Of a DNA stretch of 38,748 nt, positions 26,697 to 34,422 are shown in pieces. Location: assembly GCA_019235995.1 (NCBI GenBank), contig JAFAJV010000016.1, forward strand, positions 1 through 38,748, read 5' to 3'. The stretch is from Vulcanimicrobiota bacterium. GTDB taxonomy: Bacteria; Vulcanimicrobiota; Vulcanimicrobiia; Vulcanimicrobiales; Vulcanimicrobiaceae. The translations under genes were made by a program, and so were the position numbers. The notes beneath the pieces are model-generated. The model was not told where the DNA came from. It ran no database searches and was given only the letters and a program-made list of their open reading frames with translations. Every line of letters starts with the position of its first letter. The first letter of the stretch is position 1.

Positions 26697-27647
26697 TTAT
26701 ATCTCTGCTGCCGTCACGCCGAGCGGGAGGTCGAAGTGCCCCCTAAGGACGGCAATCGCTGAACCCCCGGCCGGGTACTTGAAAACCTCGCCCTGGTCCT
26801 TAGCCGCATCCGCGCAATAGACAATATGCGTAGCGATCCAGGTCTGCGCACAGCTGCCGCCACCGCGCAAGCGTACAACGCCCTTCAATATTGCCTTCGT
26901 TCCGCTGATGGTGTACTGATACATCTCGTTTTTGTCCTGATCGAGGACGGTGACGTACTTTCCGTCCCACTGCACCGAGCCAGGCGCCTTCACGCGGTTG
27001 CTAGTCGTGATCGTTCGGAACGTTTTGCCGCCCTCCGGGAGCTCGACGAGCTCGAATCTAGCGCTGCTATGGCTGCCGCTAAATCCGTCGGCGAACAGAT
27101 TCCCACGCGGGTCGTAGCCGTCGCCGTACTCCCCCGATAAAGGCGTGGTCATGACGGCGCCCGCGCCGCTCGCGTGCCGGAAGATCACGATGTCGCCGCT
27201 ACGCGACCCAAACAAGATCCCGACCGCAAGGTCGCCGTCGCTACTCATGGCGCAGCTGGATGGTCCGCCGACGGAGGATACAGAGAGCGTCTTGATCGGC
27301 GTCTTAGGGACCGTGTACTCGGTGATCTGGTCGGCTCCCGCGACAATCCAGAATCTCTTCTTCCCTTAGCCGTAGAGGACGTTCGTGCATCCTTGGCCGC
27401 CGACGTTCTTGATCGTACCGATCTGCTTGTCGCTGTTCGGATAATCGAAAATGCTGGCGTAGGTGCCGTAGTCGTTGATGATGTAGTCAAAAGTCTTCGT
27501 CTTCGCACGCCGGTCAGGAAGAATCACCGCATCGACCCTGCCGTATGCGCCATGGAGCGCGGCGTTTGCCGGCGCGACCGCCGAGCTGTCGCAGCCCGCA
27601 ACTACCCCCGCCCCGATTATAAGAACAGCGTTCGCAAAGTTCCTCAT
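26697..27647 (-). pseudogene. NHL-like lipoprotein gene interrupted by an in-frame TAA
   Basis: A 317-codon frame reads continuously from ATG 27647 to 26697 except for one TAA at 27366-27368 (after residue 93). The first part has a signal with lipobox-like cysteine (NAVLIIGAGVVAGC) and the segment VGGQGCTNVLYG; downstream, in the same frame, GKKRFWIVAGADQITEY continues naturally, then propeller-like blades (FGSRSGDIVIFRHASG, GTKAILKGVVRLRGGGSCAQ, VTVLDQDKNEMYQYT). No frameshift is needed, so a single base change explains the break. The usual residue after LYG would be aromatic. It resembles the intact gene at 8049-8966. Could be a true nonsense mutation, a sequencing error or readthrough. Confidence 0.75.
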
Positions 27648-27677
27648 ATGCGATGCCTCGCGGTCGATGACGCCGCG

Positions 27678-28841
27678 TTAGACCGCAGCGGCCGTTGGGA
27701 CTTTCGACGTTTGCGTGATTTGCGCGATGAGCGCGGCGATGCGGCGCGAGCTGTGGCGGGGCGCGACGATCTCCTGGTTGTGGCGGATCGTCGCGAGGCG
27801 CTCCGGAGCGCGGATGAGCGTGCGGACGGCGGAGACGACGGAAGCGGCGCTGCGCAGCGCGATCAGCCCGAGCCCGTTGTCGCGAACGAAGTTGACGTTG
27901 CCGCGTTCTTGGCCCGGGACGTAGTCGTAGACGACGACGGGCAGCTGTGCGGCGTTCGCCTCCGCGAGCGTTCCGGGCCCGGCCTTGGTCACGAGCAGGT
28001 CCACGGCGCGGAAATACTCTGGAATCTTGTTGGTGAACCCGAGGACGTGCATCGGCGTCGGCAGCGTGCCGGCAAGCTCGCGCAGCTTCTGCTCGAGCGG
28101 CTCGTTGCGTCCGCACACCACGACGAGCTCCACGGGCAAGCGCGCGCGCGCGAGCGCGAGCGCCGTCGAGAGCAGCTTGCCACCGCCCTCGCCTCCCGCC
28201 ATCAGCATCACGACGAAGGCCACTTGCGGCAGCATCAGCGCATCGCGAAGGTCCGCCTTACTCCCGGTGACGTCGTCGAACTTCGGCGAGATCGGATGGC
28301 CGAGCAAGTGCAGGTGCGCCGACGGCACGCCGCGGGAAAGCGCGCGCGCATAGACCTCGCGCGCCGGCACGACGACCGCGTCCGCATCGGCAACCAGCCA
28401 CGATTCGTGCACCTTACCGAGATCGGTGATTACCGTTACGATCGGCACCTGATGCATGCCCGCGTCGTCGCGAGCGCGCAGCGCCGCGTGGTTGAGCAGG
28501 GGATGAATCGAGACGATGACGTCGGGCTGATATCCGATGAAGAGATCGCGCAGCCGCTCGCGATAGAGCGGCTCGCAGAAACGCACGAGGGCGCGATAGC
28601 GCCGGCGGCCGTTAGTCGCATAGTACAGCGCGCCGTAGACCGGCGGGGCGTACCGCAGCGCCATGCTGTAGCCGAGGCCGAGCTGGGTGAGCGGGAAGGC
28701 GCAGTGAGCGGCCACGTCTTCGATGCGGTGCTCGAAGGTATTCGGCGTGGAGATCTCGTCCAGCGCGGCGGCGATGGCGTTGGCGGCACTGCGGTGGCCG
28801 CCGCCCGTGTCCGAGATCAACAACAGCGCCCGTTTGGTCAT
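27678..28841 (-). CDS. MGDG-synthase-type glycosyltransferase (GT28 family)
   Basis: A 387-residue cytoplasmic or membrane-associated glycosyltransferase of the GT-B fold. The N-terminal MGDG_synth domain shows DTGGGHRSAANAI (residues 11-23) and IHPLLNHAAL, then VTDLGKVHESW-like ITDLGKVHESWLV. The C-terminal UDP-sugar domain shows GGEGGGK, GFTNKIPEYFRAVDLLVTKAGPGTLAEA and YVPGQERGN. The family transfers glucose or galactose from UDP-sugars to diacylglycerol, making membrane glycolipids. The ATG at 28841 has GGGAG upstream. It lies 12 bases after the hydroxylase gene, suggesting a joint role in lipid modification. Confidence 0.88.
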   Translation of the reverse strand: MTKRALLLISDTGGGHRSAANAIAAALDEISTPNTFEHRIEDVAAHCAFPLTQLGLGYSMALRYAPPVYGALYYATNGRRRYRALVRFCEPLYRERLRDLFIGYQPDVIVSIHPLLNHAALRARDDAGMHQVPIVTVITDLGKVHESWLVADADAVVVPAREVYARALSRGVPSAHLHLLGHPISPKFDDVTGSKADLRDALMLPQVAFVVMLMAGGEGGGKLLSTALALARARLPVELVVVCGRNEPLEQKLRELAGTLPTPMHVLGFTNKIPEYFRAVDLLVTKAGPGTLAEANAAQLPVVVYDYVPGQERGNVNFVRDNGLGLIALRSAASVVSAVRTLIRAPERLATIRHNQEIVAPRHSSRRIAALIAQITQTSKVPTAAAV

Positions 28842-28853
28842 TCGCTCTCCCGA

Positions 28854-29381
28854 TTAGGCTCTCGCCGGCGCCTCCTTGTGGGAGCGCCGGCTGGCATTGC
28901 GGACCCGTCGGCTCGTCGGGCCGAGCTTGGCCAATAGCGCCCGAGCCGGGGCGTCATAGAAGCGAAAAATGTCGCCAAACTCGATGTCCGGATTTCGGTG
29001 ATGACCGTCGTGGTCCTCGGGAAGGACGATCCCCAGAGGCCGGAGGACTCGCCGGACGCCCTCGGGAGTGCGCCAGCCGAGATCCGTCGTATGACGCCAC
29101 CAGACGTGAAGCTGCCCGAAGGCCAGGCCGGCCAGCGCGCCCGGCAGCGAGAGATGCGCGGCTAGCGCCGCCACGACCAGGTAGGGCAGCGCCCCGAGAA
29201 AACCGTCCATCAAGACGCCGGGGTCTTTCGACAGTACGGCATGATCGAAGTACGAGCGCCGCCGGTCATGGTGCGTGCGCAAATGCAGCGTGAACCAGAG
29301 ATGCTGCGGAACGTGGTAGAAGAACGTCGAGGCGAAATCGCCCACGACGAGTGTGATGATGAAGGCGACGACGAAAAGCAT
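28854..29381 (-). CDS. Fatty acid hydroxylase/sterol desaturase superfamily membrane protein
   Basis: A 175-residue membrane protein carrying the three histidine clusters of the non-heme di-iron hydroxylase superfamily: HVPQH (H23, H27), HLRTHH (H33, H37, H38) and HDGHH (H124, H127, H128). Helices lie about residues 2-20 and 60-95. It may hydroxylate an acyl chain, sterol or carotenoid. ATG 29381 is chosen because AGGGAG lies six bases upstream. Frames extend further upstream but pass through the divergent transglycosylase gene, so the annotated start overlaps that gene's 5' end by 26 bases. It precedes a glycolipid glycosyltransferase. Confidence 0.75.
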   Translation of the reverse strand: MLFVVAFIITLVVGDFASTFFYHVPQHLWFTLHLRTHHDRRRSYFDHAVLSKDPGVLMDGFLGALPYLVVAALAAHLSLPGALAGLAFGQLHVWWRHTTDLGWRTPEGVRRVLRPLGIVLPEDHDGHHRNPDIEFGDIFRFYDAPARALLAKLGPTSRRVRNASRRSHKEAPARA

Positions 29382-30045
29382 TTGGATCTCCCTGATCGCC
29401 ATGTCGTTGTGCGGCTGCGCCGCCACTAGCATATACCATAACCGCGCGCACGTTATACCAAAAGTGCGCCTCCATCGCGCCCTTAATACCGCGTTAAGCT
29501 GGCCCTCGCCCGCAAACTTCGACGCGCTCGCGGGTGGCGTGCTCGTCCGCGACGGCGGTCCGGTCGCGCAACCCGAGCTCGCGATCGCGCGCGCGATCTT
29601 GCGCACGAATCCGCGCATCGTCGCGTCCTACGCGCTCCTCTTTGCCGGTGCGACCGCCGATGCGGCGCGCGCGCAGGCGCTGCCGCCGGAATTTCTCGCA
29701 GCCACGCTCTTGCAGGAGTCGGCATACGATCCCACCGCGATCTCTTCGGCCGGAGCGATCGGCATCGCGCAATTCATGCCGGAGACCGCCGCGGCGGCTG
29801 GGGTCGATCCCTACGATCCGTTCGACGCCATCCCAGGCGCGGCGGCGCTACTCGGCGGTTACGTTTCCGCGTTCCGGAACCGTTACGCTGATTCGTACGC
29901 GACGGCGCTCGCCGCCTACAATGCCGGCCCGCTGGCCGTCGCTGCGTACAACGGCGTGCCTCCCTATGCCGAGACCCGTGAATACATCGCGCTGATCTTC
30001 GACCGCTGGGCGCGCATCGTCTCGTACGAGGTAAGGACAAAGTGA
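29356..30045 (+). CDS. Lipoprotein lytic transglycosylase (SLT domain)
   Basis: A 229-residue peptidoglycan-cleaving enzyme. A lipoprotein-type signal (KATTKSIWISLIAMSLCGC, cysteine 21) precedes the SLT domain, whose catalytic glutamate is E121 in LLQESAYDP. The typical motifs GAIGIAQFMPETA and AYNAGP follow. It cuts the MurNAc-GlcNAc linkage to give anhydro products in the periplasm. The start is uncertain: GTG 29353, ATG 29356 and ATG 29359 are all in frame and none has a clear ribosome site; ATG 29356 was taken. Later starts would remove the export signal. The 5' end overlaps the divergent hydroxylase gene. Confidence 0.85.
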   Translation: MMKATTKSIWISLIAMSLCGCAATSIYHNRAHVIPKVRLHRALNTALSWPSPANFDALAGGVLVRDGGPVAQPELAIARAILRTNPRIVASYALLFAGATADAARAQALPPEFLAATLLQESAYDPTAISSAGAIGIAQFMPETAAAAGVDPYDPFDAIPGAAALLGGYVSAFRNRYADSYATALAAYNAGPLAVAAYNGVPPYAETREYIALIFDRWARIVSYEVRTK

Positions 30046-30067
30046 GAGCGCGGAAGAAAACGCCGCC

Positions 30068-30544
30068 ATGAGGCTTTTCCGATGCGGCGTCGCCGTGGCA
30101 TGCAGCGCCGCAATCGTAGCCTGCGGCTTGGGTTCGAGCCCCGCGCAAGGACTGCGGTTCCAGCCGCCCACGGGTTGGCAATCGTCGCCGGGCATCCTTG
30201 GGTTCATGCAGTTTTGGCGGACGCCCGACGAGCGCGAGGCGCTGATCCTGTTCAAGTCGCCCAAACCGATCACGGCGAACGACGTGTTCGCGAACGACCG
30301 TATGAAGGATACGCTTCAGGGGATACAGATCGAGCAGCGCCACGCGATCCAAATCTGCGGCGGGCAGCCGGCGACGTACGTCCGTGGACGGGGAAGCTCG
30401 CGCAAGCGCGGAGACGAGGACGTGGAGATGGTGATCACCACGGTCAACGGGACGAGTTACTTCGCGCTCTACAGGCGTCCGTTCGGGGCTCGACCGACCT
30501 TCGCCGCACAGGCAGCGCTGCGAGAACTCTGCCCGAAGCCGTAA
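30068..30544 (+). CDS. Predicted lipoprotein of unknown function
   Basis: A 158-residue protein with a lipoprotein-like signal (FRCGVAVACSAAIVACG, candidate cysteine 19). The mature segment contains FQPPTGWQSSPGILGFMQFWRTPDE, which resembles small exported proteins with a single alpha/beta domain, plus an internal C (QICGG) and a C-terminal C. No family recognised. It starts 22 bases after the transglycosylase gene and ends four bases before the permease TTG, so co-transcription is likely. Confidence 0.65.
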   Translation: MRLFRCGVAVACSAAIVACGLGSSPAQGLRFQPPTGWQSSPGILGFMQFWRTPDEREALILFKSPKPITANDVFANDRMKDTLQGIQIEQRHAIQICGGQPATYVRGRGSSRKRGDEDVEMVITTVNGTSYFALYRRPFGARPTFAAQAALRELCPKP

Positions 30545-30548
30545 TGGG

Positions 30549-31967
30549 TTGCCGGCGATCAAAGGTACTCTAAGACAGCTCTTCGCACGCCAACCGCTCG
30601 CGTGGACGGCCCCGCCGACGTCGGGGCCGACGCTGCGGCGCGTCTTGGGCTGGCCAGCGCTGACCGCCATCGGGCTCGGCACGATGCTCGGCGGCATCTT
30701 CCCGACGATCGGCGCCGGAGCGCACGCCGCGGGCCCCGCGGTGATCGCCGCCTACGTGCTCTCCGGCGTCGTAAGCCTCTGCGTCGCGCTCTGCTACGCC
30801 GAGTTCGCGTCCATGGTTCCCGTCGCCGGCAGCGCCTACACGTACGCGTACGCGACGCTCGGCGAGCTCGTCGCGTGGATCATCGGCTGGGACCTCATCC
30901 TCGAGTACGGGCTCTCGCTTGCGCCCACGGCATCGTCGCTTTCCGACTACTTTCAGCACATGCTCGGCAACATCGGTATCGTCTTTCCCGCGTGGGCCCA
31001 GACGGCGAACGTGCACGCGGCGCACGCGCAGATCGATCTGCTCGCGTGCATCGTGACGCTCGCCGTGACGCTGCTCGTCGCCGCCGGCATCCGCGAGTCG
31101 GCGAGCGTCAACGGCGCGCTCGTTGTGCTTCAGATCGTTTCCATGCTGGTCTTCATCGTCGCGGTCGCGCACGCGATCCATCCGTCGAATCTCCGGCCAT
31201 TCGCGCCCTTCGGCTATCACGGCGTGCTCGCAAGCACCGCGCTCGTGTTCTTTGCGTACATCGGTTTCGACACCGTGACCGTCGCCTCGGAAGAGGCGAA
31301 GCGCCCGGAGCGCAACGTGCCGATCGGCATCATCCTGGCGCTCAGCCTCGGCGGCATCCTTTACGTCGCGCTGACGCTCTGCACCGTCGGCGTGCTGCGA
31401 TTCGATAAGCTCTCCGACGGCGCGGCGATGCTCGACGCGCTGGGCTCGGTGAGCAAGAGCCACGCGCTCTACTGGATCGTGGCGATCGGCGGCCTCGCCG
31501 GAAACACGACCGTGATGCTGACGTCGCTGCTCGGGCAGGTGCGCATCTTCTACGTCATGGCGCGCGACCGCATGCTGCCCCCCGGCGTCGCCCGCATTCA
31601 CCACGTGTTTCGCACTCCGGCGCGCATGACGATGATCACCGGCTTCATCGTCGCGATCTTTGCAGCGGTCCTGCCGCTGACGGAGCTGTTGACGCTCGTG
31701 AACATCGGCACGCTGGCCGCCTTCGCGATCGTCTGCGCTGGCGTCTTGGTGCTGCGCATCGTCAATCCGGGAGCGGTCCGCCCGTTCCGCGCGCCGCTCC
31801 TGCCGCTGTTCTCGATCGGTGGGGCGGCCGCGTGCCTCTATCTCGTAACGGGCCTGCAGGTCGCGACGTGGATTCGTTACGGGGTCTGGTTCCTGGTCGG
31901 CCTAACCGTCTACGCGCTCTACGGATTCTGGAATTCGCGGTTGAGAGTCGAGCTCATCGAGCCTTAG
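30549..31967 (+). CDS. APC-family amino-acid permease
   Basis: A 472-residue transporter with about 12 to 14 helices, full-length relative of the truncated permease at 1-429. Shared landmarks include ALCYAEFASMVPVAGSAYTYAYATLGE and FFAYIGFDTVTVASEEAKRPERNVPIGI, the conserved loop of APC cationic-type permeases. Helix 1 reads GLGTMLGGIF rather than the usual GTGIF, and a GAGAHAAGP loop follows. The start is TTG at 30549, five bases after the preceding stop; the weak ribosome site makes the exact start uncertain. Substrate unknown; cationic or aromatic amino acids are common for the group. Confidence 0.9.
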   Translation: MPAIKGTLRQLFARQPLAWTAPPTSGPTLRRVLGWPALTAIGLGTMLGGIFPTIGAGAHAAGPAVIAAYVLSGVVSLCVALCYAEFASMVPVAGSAYTYAYATLGELVAWIIGWDLILEYGLSLAPTASSLSDYFQHMLGNIGIVFPAWAQTANVHAAHAQIDLLACIVTLAVTLLVAAGIRESASVNGALVVLQIVSMLVFIVAVAHAIHPSNLRPFAPFGYHGVLASTALVFFAYIGFDTVTVASEEAKRPERNVPIGIILALSLGGILYVALTLCTVGVLRFDKLSDGAAMLDALGSVSKSHALYWIVAIGGLAGNTTVMLTSLLGQVRIFYVMARDRMLPPGVARIHHVFRTPARMTMITGFIVAIFAAVLPLTELLTLVNIGTLAAFAIVCAGVLVLRIVNPGAVRPFRAPLLPLFSIGGAAACLYLVTGLQVATWIRYGVWFLVGLTVYALYGFWNSRLRVELIEP

Positions 31968-31979
31968 ACGTCGCAACCT

Positions 31980-32008
31980 TTGCGTGCCCGCTGGTTTATG
32001 AGTATACT
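31980..32008 (+). promoter_or_regulatory. Sigma-70-like promoter with 12-base palindrome before egtD
   Basis: TTGCGT at 31980-31985 and TATACT at 32003-32008 are separated by exactly 17 bases and lie 24 bases before the egtD GTG. The -10 box is embedded in a perfect 12-base palindrome, TGAGTATACTCA at 31999-32010, which could be an operator. A five-codon frame (ATG 32018 to TGA 32035) overlaps the egtD start as GTGA; its AGGG also serves as the egtD ribosome site. Confidence 0.55.
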
Positions 32009-32031
32009 CACCTGGGCATGAGGGCGGACAA

Positions 32032-33030
32032 GTGACGATCCACACTGCGGTCTCGGACCGATTCGAGCTCATCACGGTACCCCGCTCGCGCGGCGTTCCG
32101 TCGTTTGCGCAGGATGTCGCTCGCGGGCTTCGTTCGAAGCCCAAGCGCCTACCCTCGAAGTATTTTTACGACGAGGTCGGCTCCGCGCTGTTCGATACGA
32201 TAACGCGGCTGCCGGAATACTATCTCACGCGTGCCGAGACCGAGATTCTCTCGCAGTGGGGATGGCAGATCGTTCGCGTCCTCGACGCGCCGCTCGACTT
32301 CGTCGAGCTCGGCAGCGGAAGCGCGATCAAGACGCGTCTCTTGATCGGCGAGGCCCTCCGAGTGCAGCCGCAGCTGCAGTACAGCCCGATCGACATTTCG
32401 ACCGAAGCGATCCGCGCGTCGTCGATGGCGCTCGTCGAGAGCTATTCCGCGCTCTCGGTGCGCGCCTATGCCGGAGACTACTTCGACGTGCTCGGGTCGC
32501 ATGCGCTGGTCTCCGACCGCAAGATGCTCGCCATGTTCATGGGCTCGAACATCGGCAACTACGAGCCGGGCGAGGCGAAGCAGCTGCTCGCGCTGTTGGG
32601 CGGGGCGCTGCGCGCCGGTGACGGCTTGCTGCTCGGTGCCGACCTGAAGAAGGACGCGGCGACTTTGGAGCTCGCATACAACGACCCTACCGGCGTCACG
32701 GCCGCGTTCGACCGCAACCTGCTCGCGCGGATCAATCGCGAGCTGGACGGCGCGTTCGAACTGAGCAATTTCACGCACGTCGTGCGCTACGACGCGGCGC
32801 GCGGAGCCGTCGACTCGTTTCTGGAGGCTCGCGAGCGCGCCAGCGTGCCGATTCGATCGCTTGGTCTGCGCGTACCGTTCGCCGCGGGCGAGCGCATCCA
32901 CACGGAGTCGTCCTACAAGTTCACCGTCGAGGAGATCGCCGCGCTTGGACGAGCCGCGGGATTCAGACCTCAAGCCGTGTGGCACGACCGCGCGAAGCGC
33001 TTCAGCGTGCAGTTGCTCGTCAAGCAGTAG
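32032..33030 (+). CDS. egtD: L-histidine N-alpha-methyltransferase (hercynine synthase)
   Basis: A 332-residue SAM-dependent enzyme of the EgtD family, which trimethylates histidine to hercynine, the first step of ergothioneine biosynthesis. Family features are LPSKYFYDEVGSALFDTITRLPEYYLTRAE near the N-terminus, the SAM motif VELGSGSAIKTRLL, SPIDIS, the loop FMGSNIGNYEPGEA, GADLKKD, LLARINRELDGAF and the C-terminal HTESSYKFT. Key residues of the family, including the N in GSNIGN and the Y of ELAYND, are present. The GTG at 32032 has GAGGG at 32020-32024. EgtB is not in the window. It overlaps the end of the convergent ABC operon by 11 bases. Confidence 0.93.
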   Translation: MTIHTAVSDRFELITVPRSRGVPSFAQDVARGLRSKPKRLPSKYFYDEVGSALFDTITRLPEYYLTRAETEILSQWGWQIVRVLDAPLDFVELGSGSAIKTRLLIGEALRVQPQLQYSPIDISTEAIRASSMALVESYSALSVRAYAGDYFDVLGSHALVSDRKMLAMFMGSNIGNYEPGEAKQLLALLGGALRAGDGLLLGADLKKDAATLELAYNDPTGVTAAFDRNLLARINRELDGAFELSNFTHVVRYDAARGAVDSFLEARERASVPIRSLGLRVPFAAGERIHTESSYKFTVEEIAALGRAAGFRPQAVWHDRAKRFSVQLLVKQ

Positions 33031-33634
33031 CGAAGCGGCGTTCGACGAGGCGCAGCAATGCATCCACCGCGACGGCCAGCGCCGAGGCCGTCACGCTTCC
33101 AGCCACGATCATCTGCGGCTGGTGCAGCGTGAGCCCGTTGAAGATCAAGACGCCCAGACCGACGCCGCCGACGTAGCCGCCCAGCGTGGCGATAGCGATC
33201 ATGGCGATGGCCGCGATCCGCACGCCGCCGATCATGACCGGCAGCGCCTGCGGGAACTCGACGCGCAGCAGCACCTGCAGCGGCGACATCCCGAGCCCGC
33301 GCGCGGCGTCCACCTGGGCGGGATCCACGCCCGCGATGCCCGCGACGACGTTGCGGGCCAGCATGAACTGCGCGTAGACGACGAGCGCCACGAAGATCGG
33401 CGCGAAGCCGAGGCCGAACGCGCGCACGAGCACGGCGAGCAGCGCCAGGCTGGGGATCGTGTAGATCGCGCCGAGCGTTCCGAGCAGCCAGGGCGACAGG
33501 CGAGGGCGCCGCGCCGCGAAGAGTCCGAGCGGTACCGCGATCAGGAGCGCGACGGCGAGCGCGACCGCGACGATCTCGACGTGGCCGCCCAAGAGCGTCG
33601 CGACGCGCAGCGGATGACTCGCCAGATAGCTCAC
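33020..33634 (-). CDS. Quaternary-amine ABC transporter permease (OpuC type, second)
   Basis: A 204-residue integral membrane permease with five to six helices, of the binding-protein-dependent family used for glycine betaine, choline and related compounds. The EAA-like loop is ARGLGMSPLQVLLRVEFPQALPVMIGGVRIA, the coupling segment that contacts the ATPase. The N-terminal helix region GHVEIVAVALAVALLIAVPLG is typical. The GTG at 33634 overlaps the ATPase stop codon as GTGA. It is the last gene of the four-gene importer operon, converging on egtD with an 11-base overlap. Confidence 0.9.
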   Translation of the reverse strand: MSYLASHPLRVATLLGGHVEIVAVALAVALLIAVPLGLFAARRPRLSPWLLGTLGAIYTIPSLALLAVLVRAFGLGFAPIFVALVVYAQFMLARNVVAGIAGVDPAQVDAARGLGMSPLQVLLRVEFPQALPVMIGGVRIAAIAMIAIATLGGYVGGVGLGVLIFNGLTLHQPQMIVAGSVTASALAVAVDALLRLVERRFATA

Positions 33635-34422
33635 TCGGCGAGGCCTCGCAGCAGCGCGCGACCGCGCATGAAATAGCGGCGGTACACGTCGTCGCCGGCG
33701 TGCACGAGATCGCGCACGTACTCCGTCGCGGGTCGCTCGAAGAGCTCCTGCGGCCTCGCCACCTGCTCGACGCGACCGGAGCGCATCACGACGATCCGGT
33801 CGGCCAGCCGAAACGCCTCATCCATGTCGTGCGTCACGAACAGCGTCGTGGTGTGCAGCTCGGCCACGATGCGCACGAGCTCGCGCTGCAGCGCGGTTCG
33901 GACGATTGCGTCGACCGCGCCGAACGGCTCGTCCATCAGCAGCGCGCGCGGCCGTGCGGCGATGGCGCGCGCGACGCCCACCCGCTGGGCCTCTCCGCCC
34001 GAGAGCCGGCTCGGCCGGCGGTCGCGGTACGCCGCCGGATCGAGCCCAATCATGCGGAGCAGCTCGTCGACGCGGCGCGCGGTCTCGTCGCGCGACCAGC
34101 CGCGCAGCGAGGGAACGACGGCGACGTTCTGCGCGACGGTCATGTGCGCGAACAGGCCGACGGCCTGGATCACATAGCCGACGCTGCGGCGCAGCTCGAC
34201 GGCGTCGAGCGCGTTGACGTCGTTGCCGTCGATCCTGACGCGCCCGGCGGCGAGCGGCACGAGGCGATTCACCGTGCGCAGCAGCGTCGATTTGCCGCAG
34301 CCCGACGGTCCGAGCAGCACCACGAGCTCGCCGTCGTCGCACTCGAAGGAGACGTTCTCCACGGCGTCGCTTTCCGCGCCGGGATAACGAACGGTGACCC
34401 CGTCGAACGTAATCGAGCTCAA
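33631..34422 (-). CDS. Quaternary-amine ABC transporter ATP-binding protein (OpuC type)
   Basis: A 263-residue ABC ATPase. Walker A is GPSGCGKST (residues 38-46), the Q-loop is VIQAVGLF, the signature is LSGGE (139-143), Walker B is LLMDE (160-164), and the H-loop is THDMDE (H197). The VIQAVGLFAHMTVAQNV and FGAVD segments fit the OpuCA/ProV branch, but the C-terminal CBS regulatory domains of OpuCA are absent. The TTG at 34422 overlaps the binding-protein stop as TTGA; reading frame upstream of it is out-of-frame binding protein. It powers the two flanking permeases. Confidence 0.93.
   Translation of the reverse strand: MSSITFDGVTVRYPGAESDAVENVSFECDDGELVVLLGPSGCGKSTLLRTVNRLVPLAAGRVRIDGNDVNALDAVELRRSVGYVIQAVGLFAHMTVAQNVAVVPSLRGWSRDETARRVDELLRMIGLDPAAYRDRRPSRLSGGEAQRVGVARAIAARPRALLMDEPFGAVDAIVRTALQRELVRIVAELHTTTLFVTHDMDEAFRLADRIVVMRSGRVEQVARPQELFERPATEYVRDLVHAGDDVYRRYFMRGRALLRGLAE

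Noticed and set aside
27174-28937. 587-codon plus-strand frame opposite the glycosyltransferase
   Set aside because: Antisense of a clear GT28 gene and of the NHL-like gene; charged low-complexity composition and no domain.
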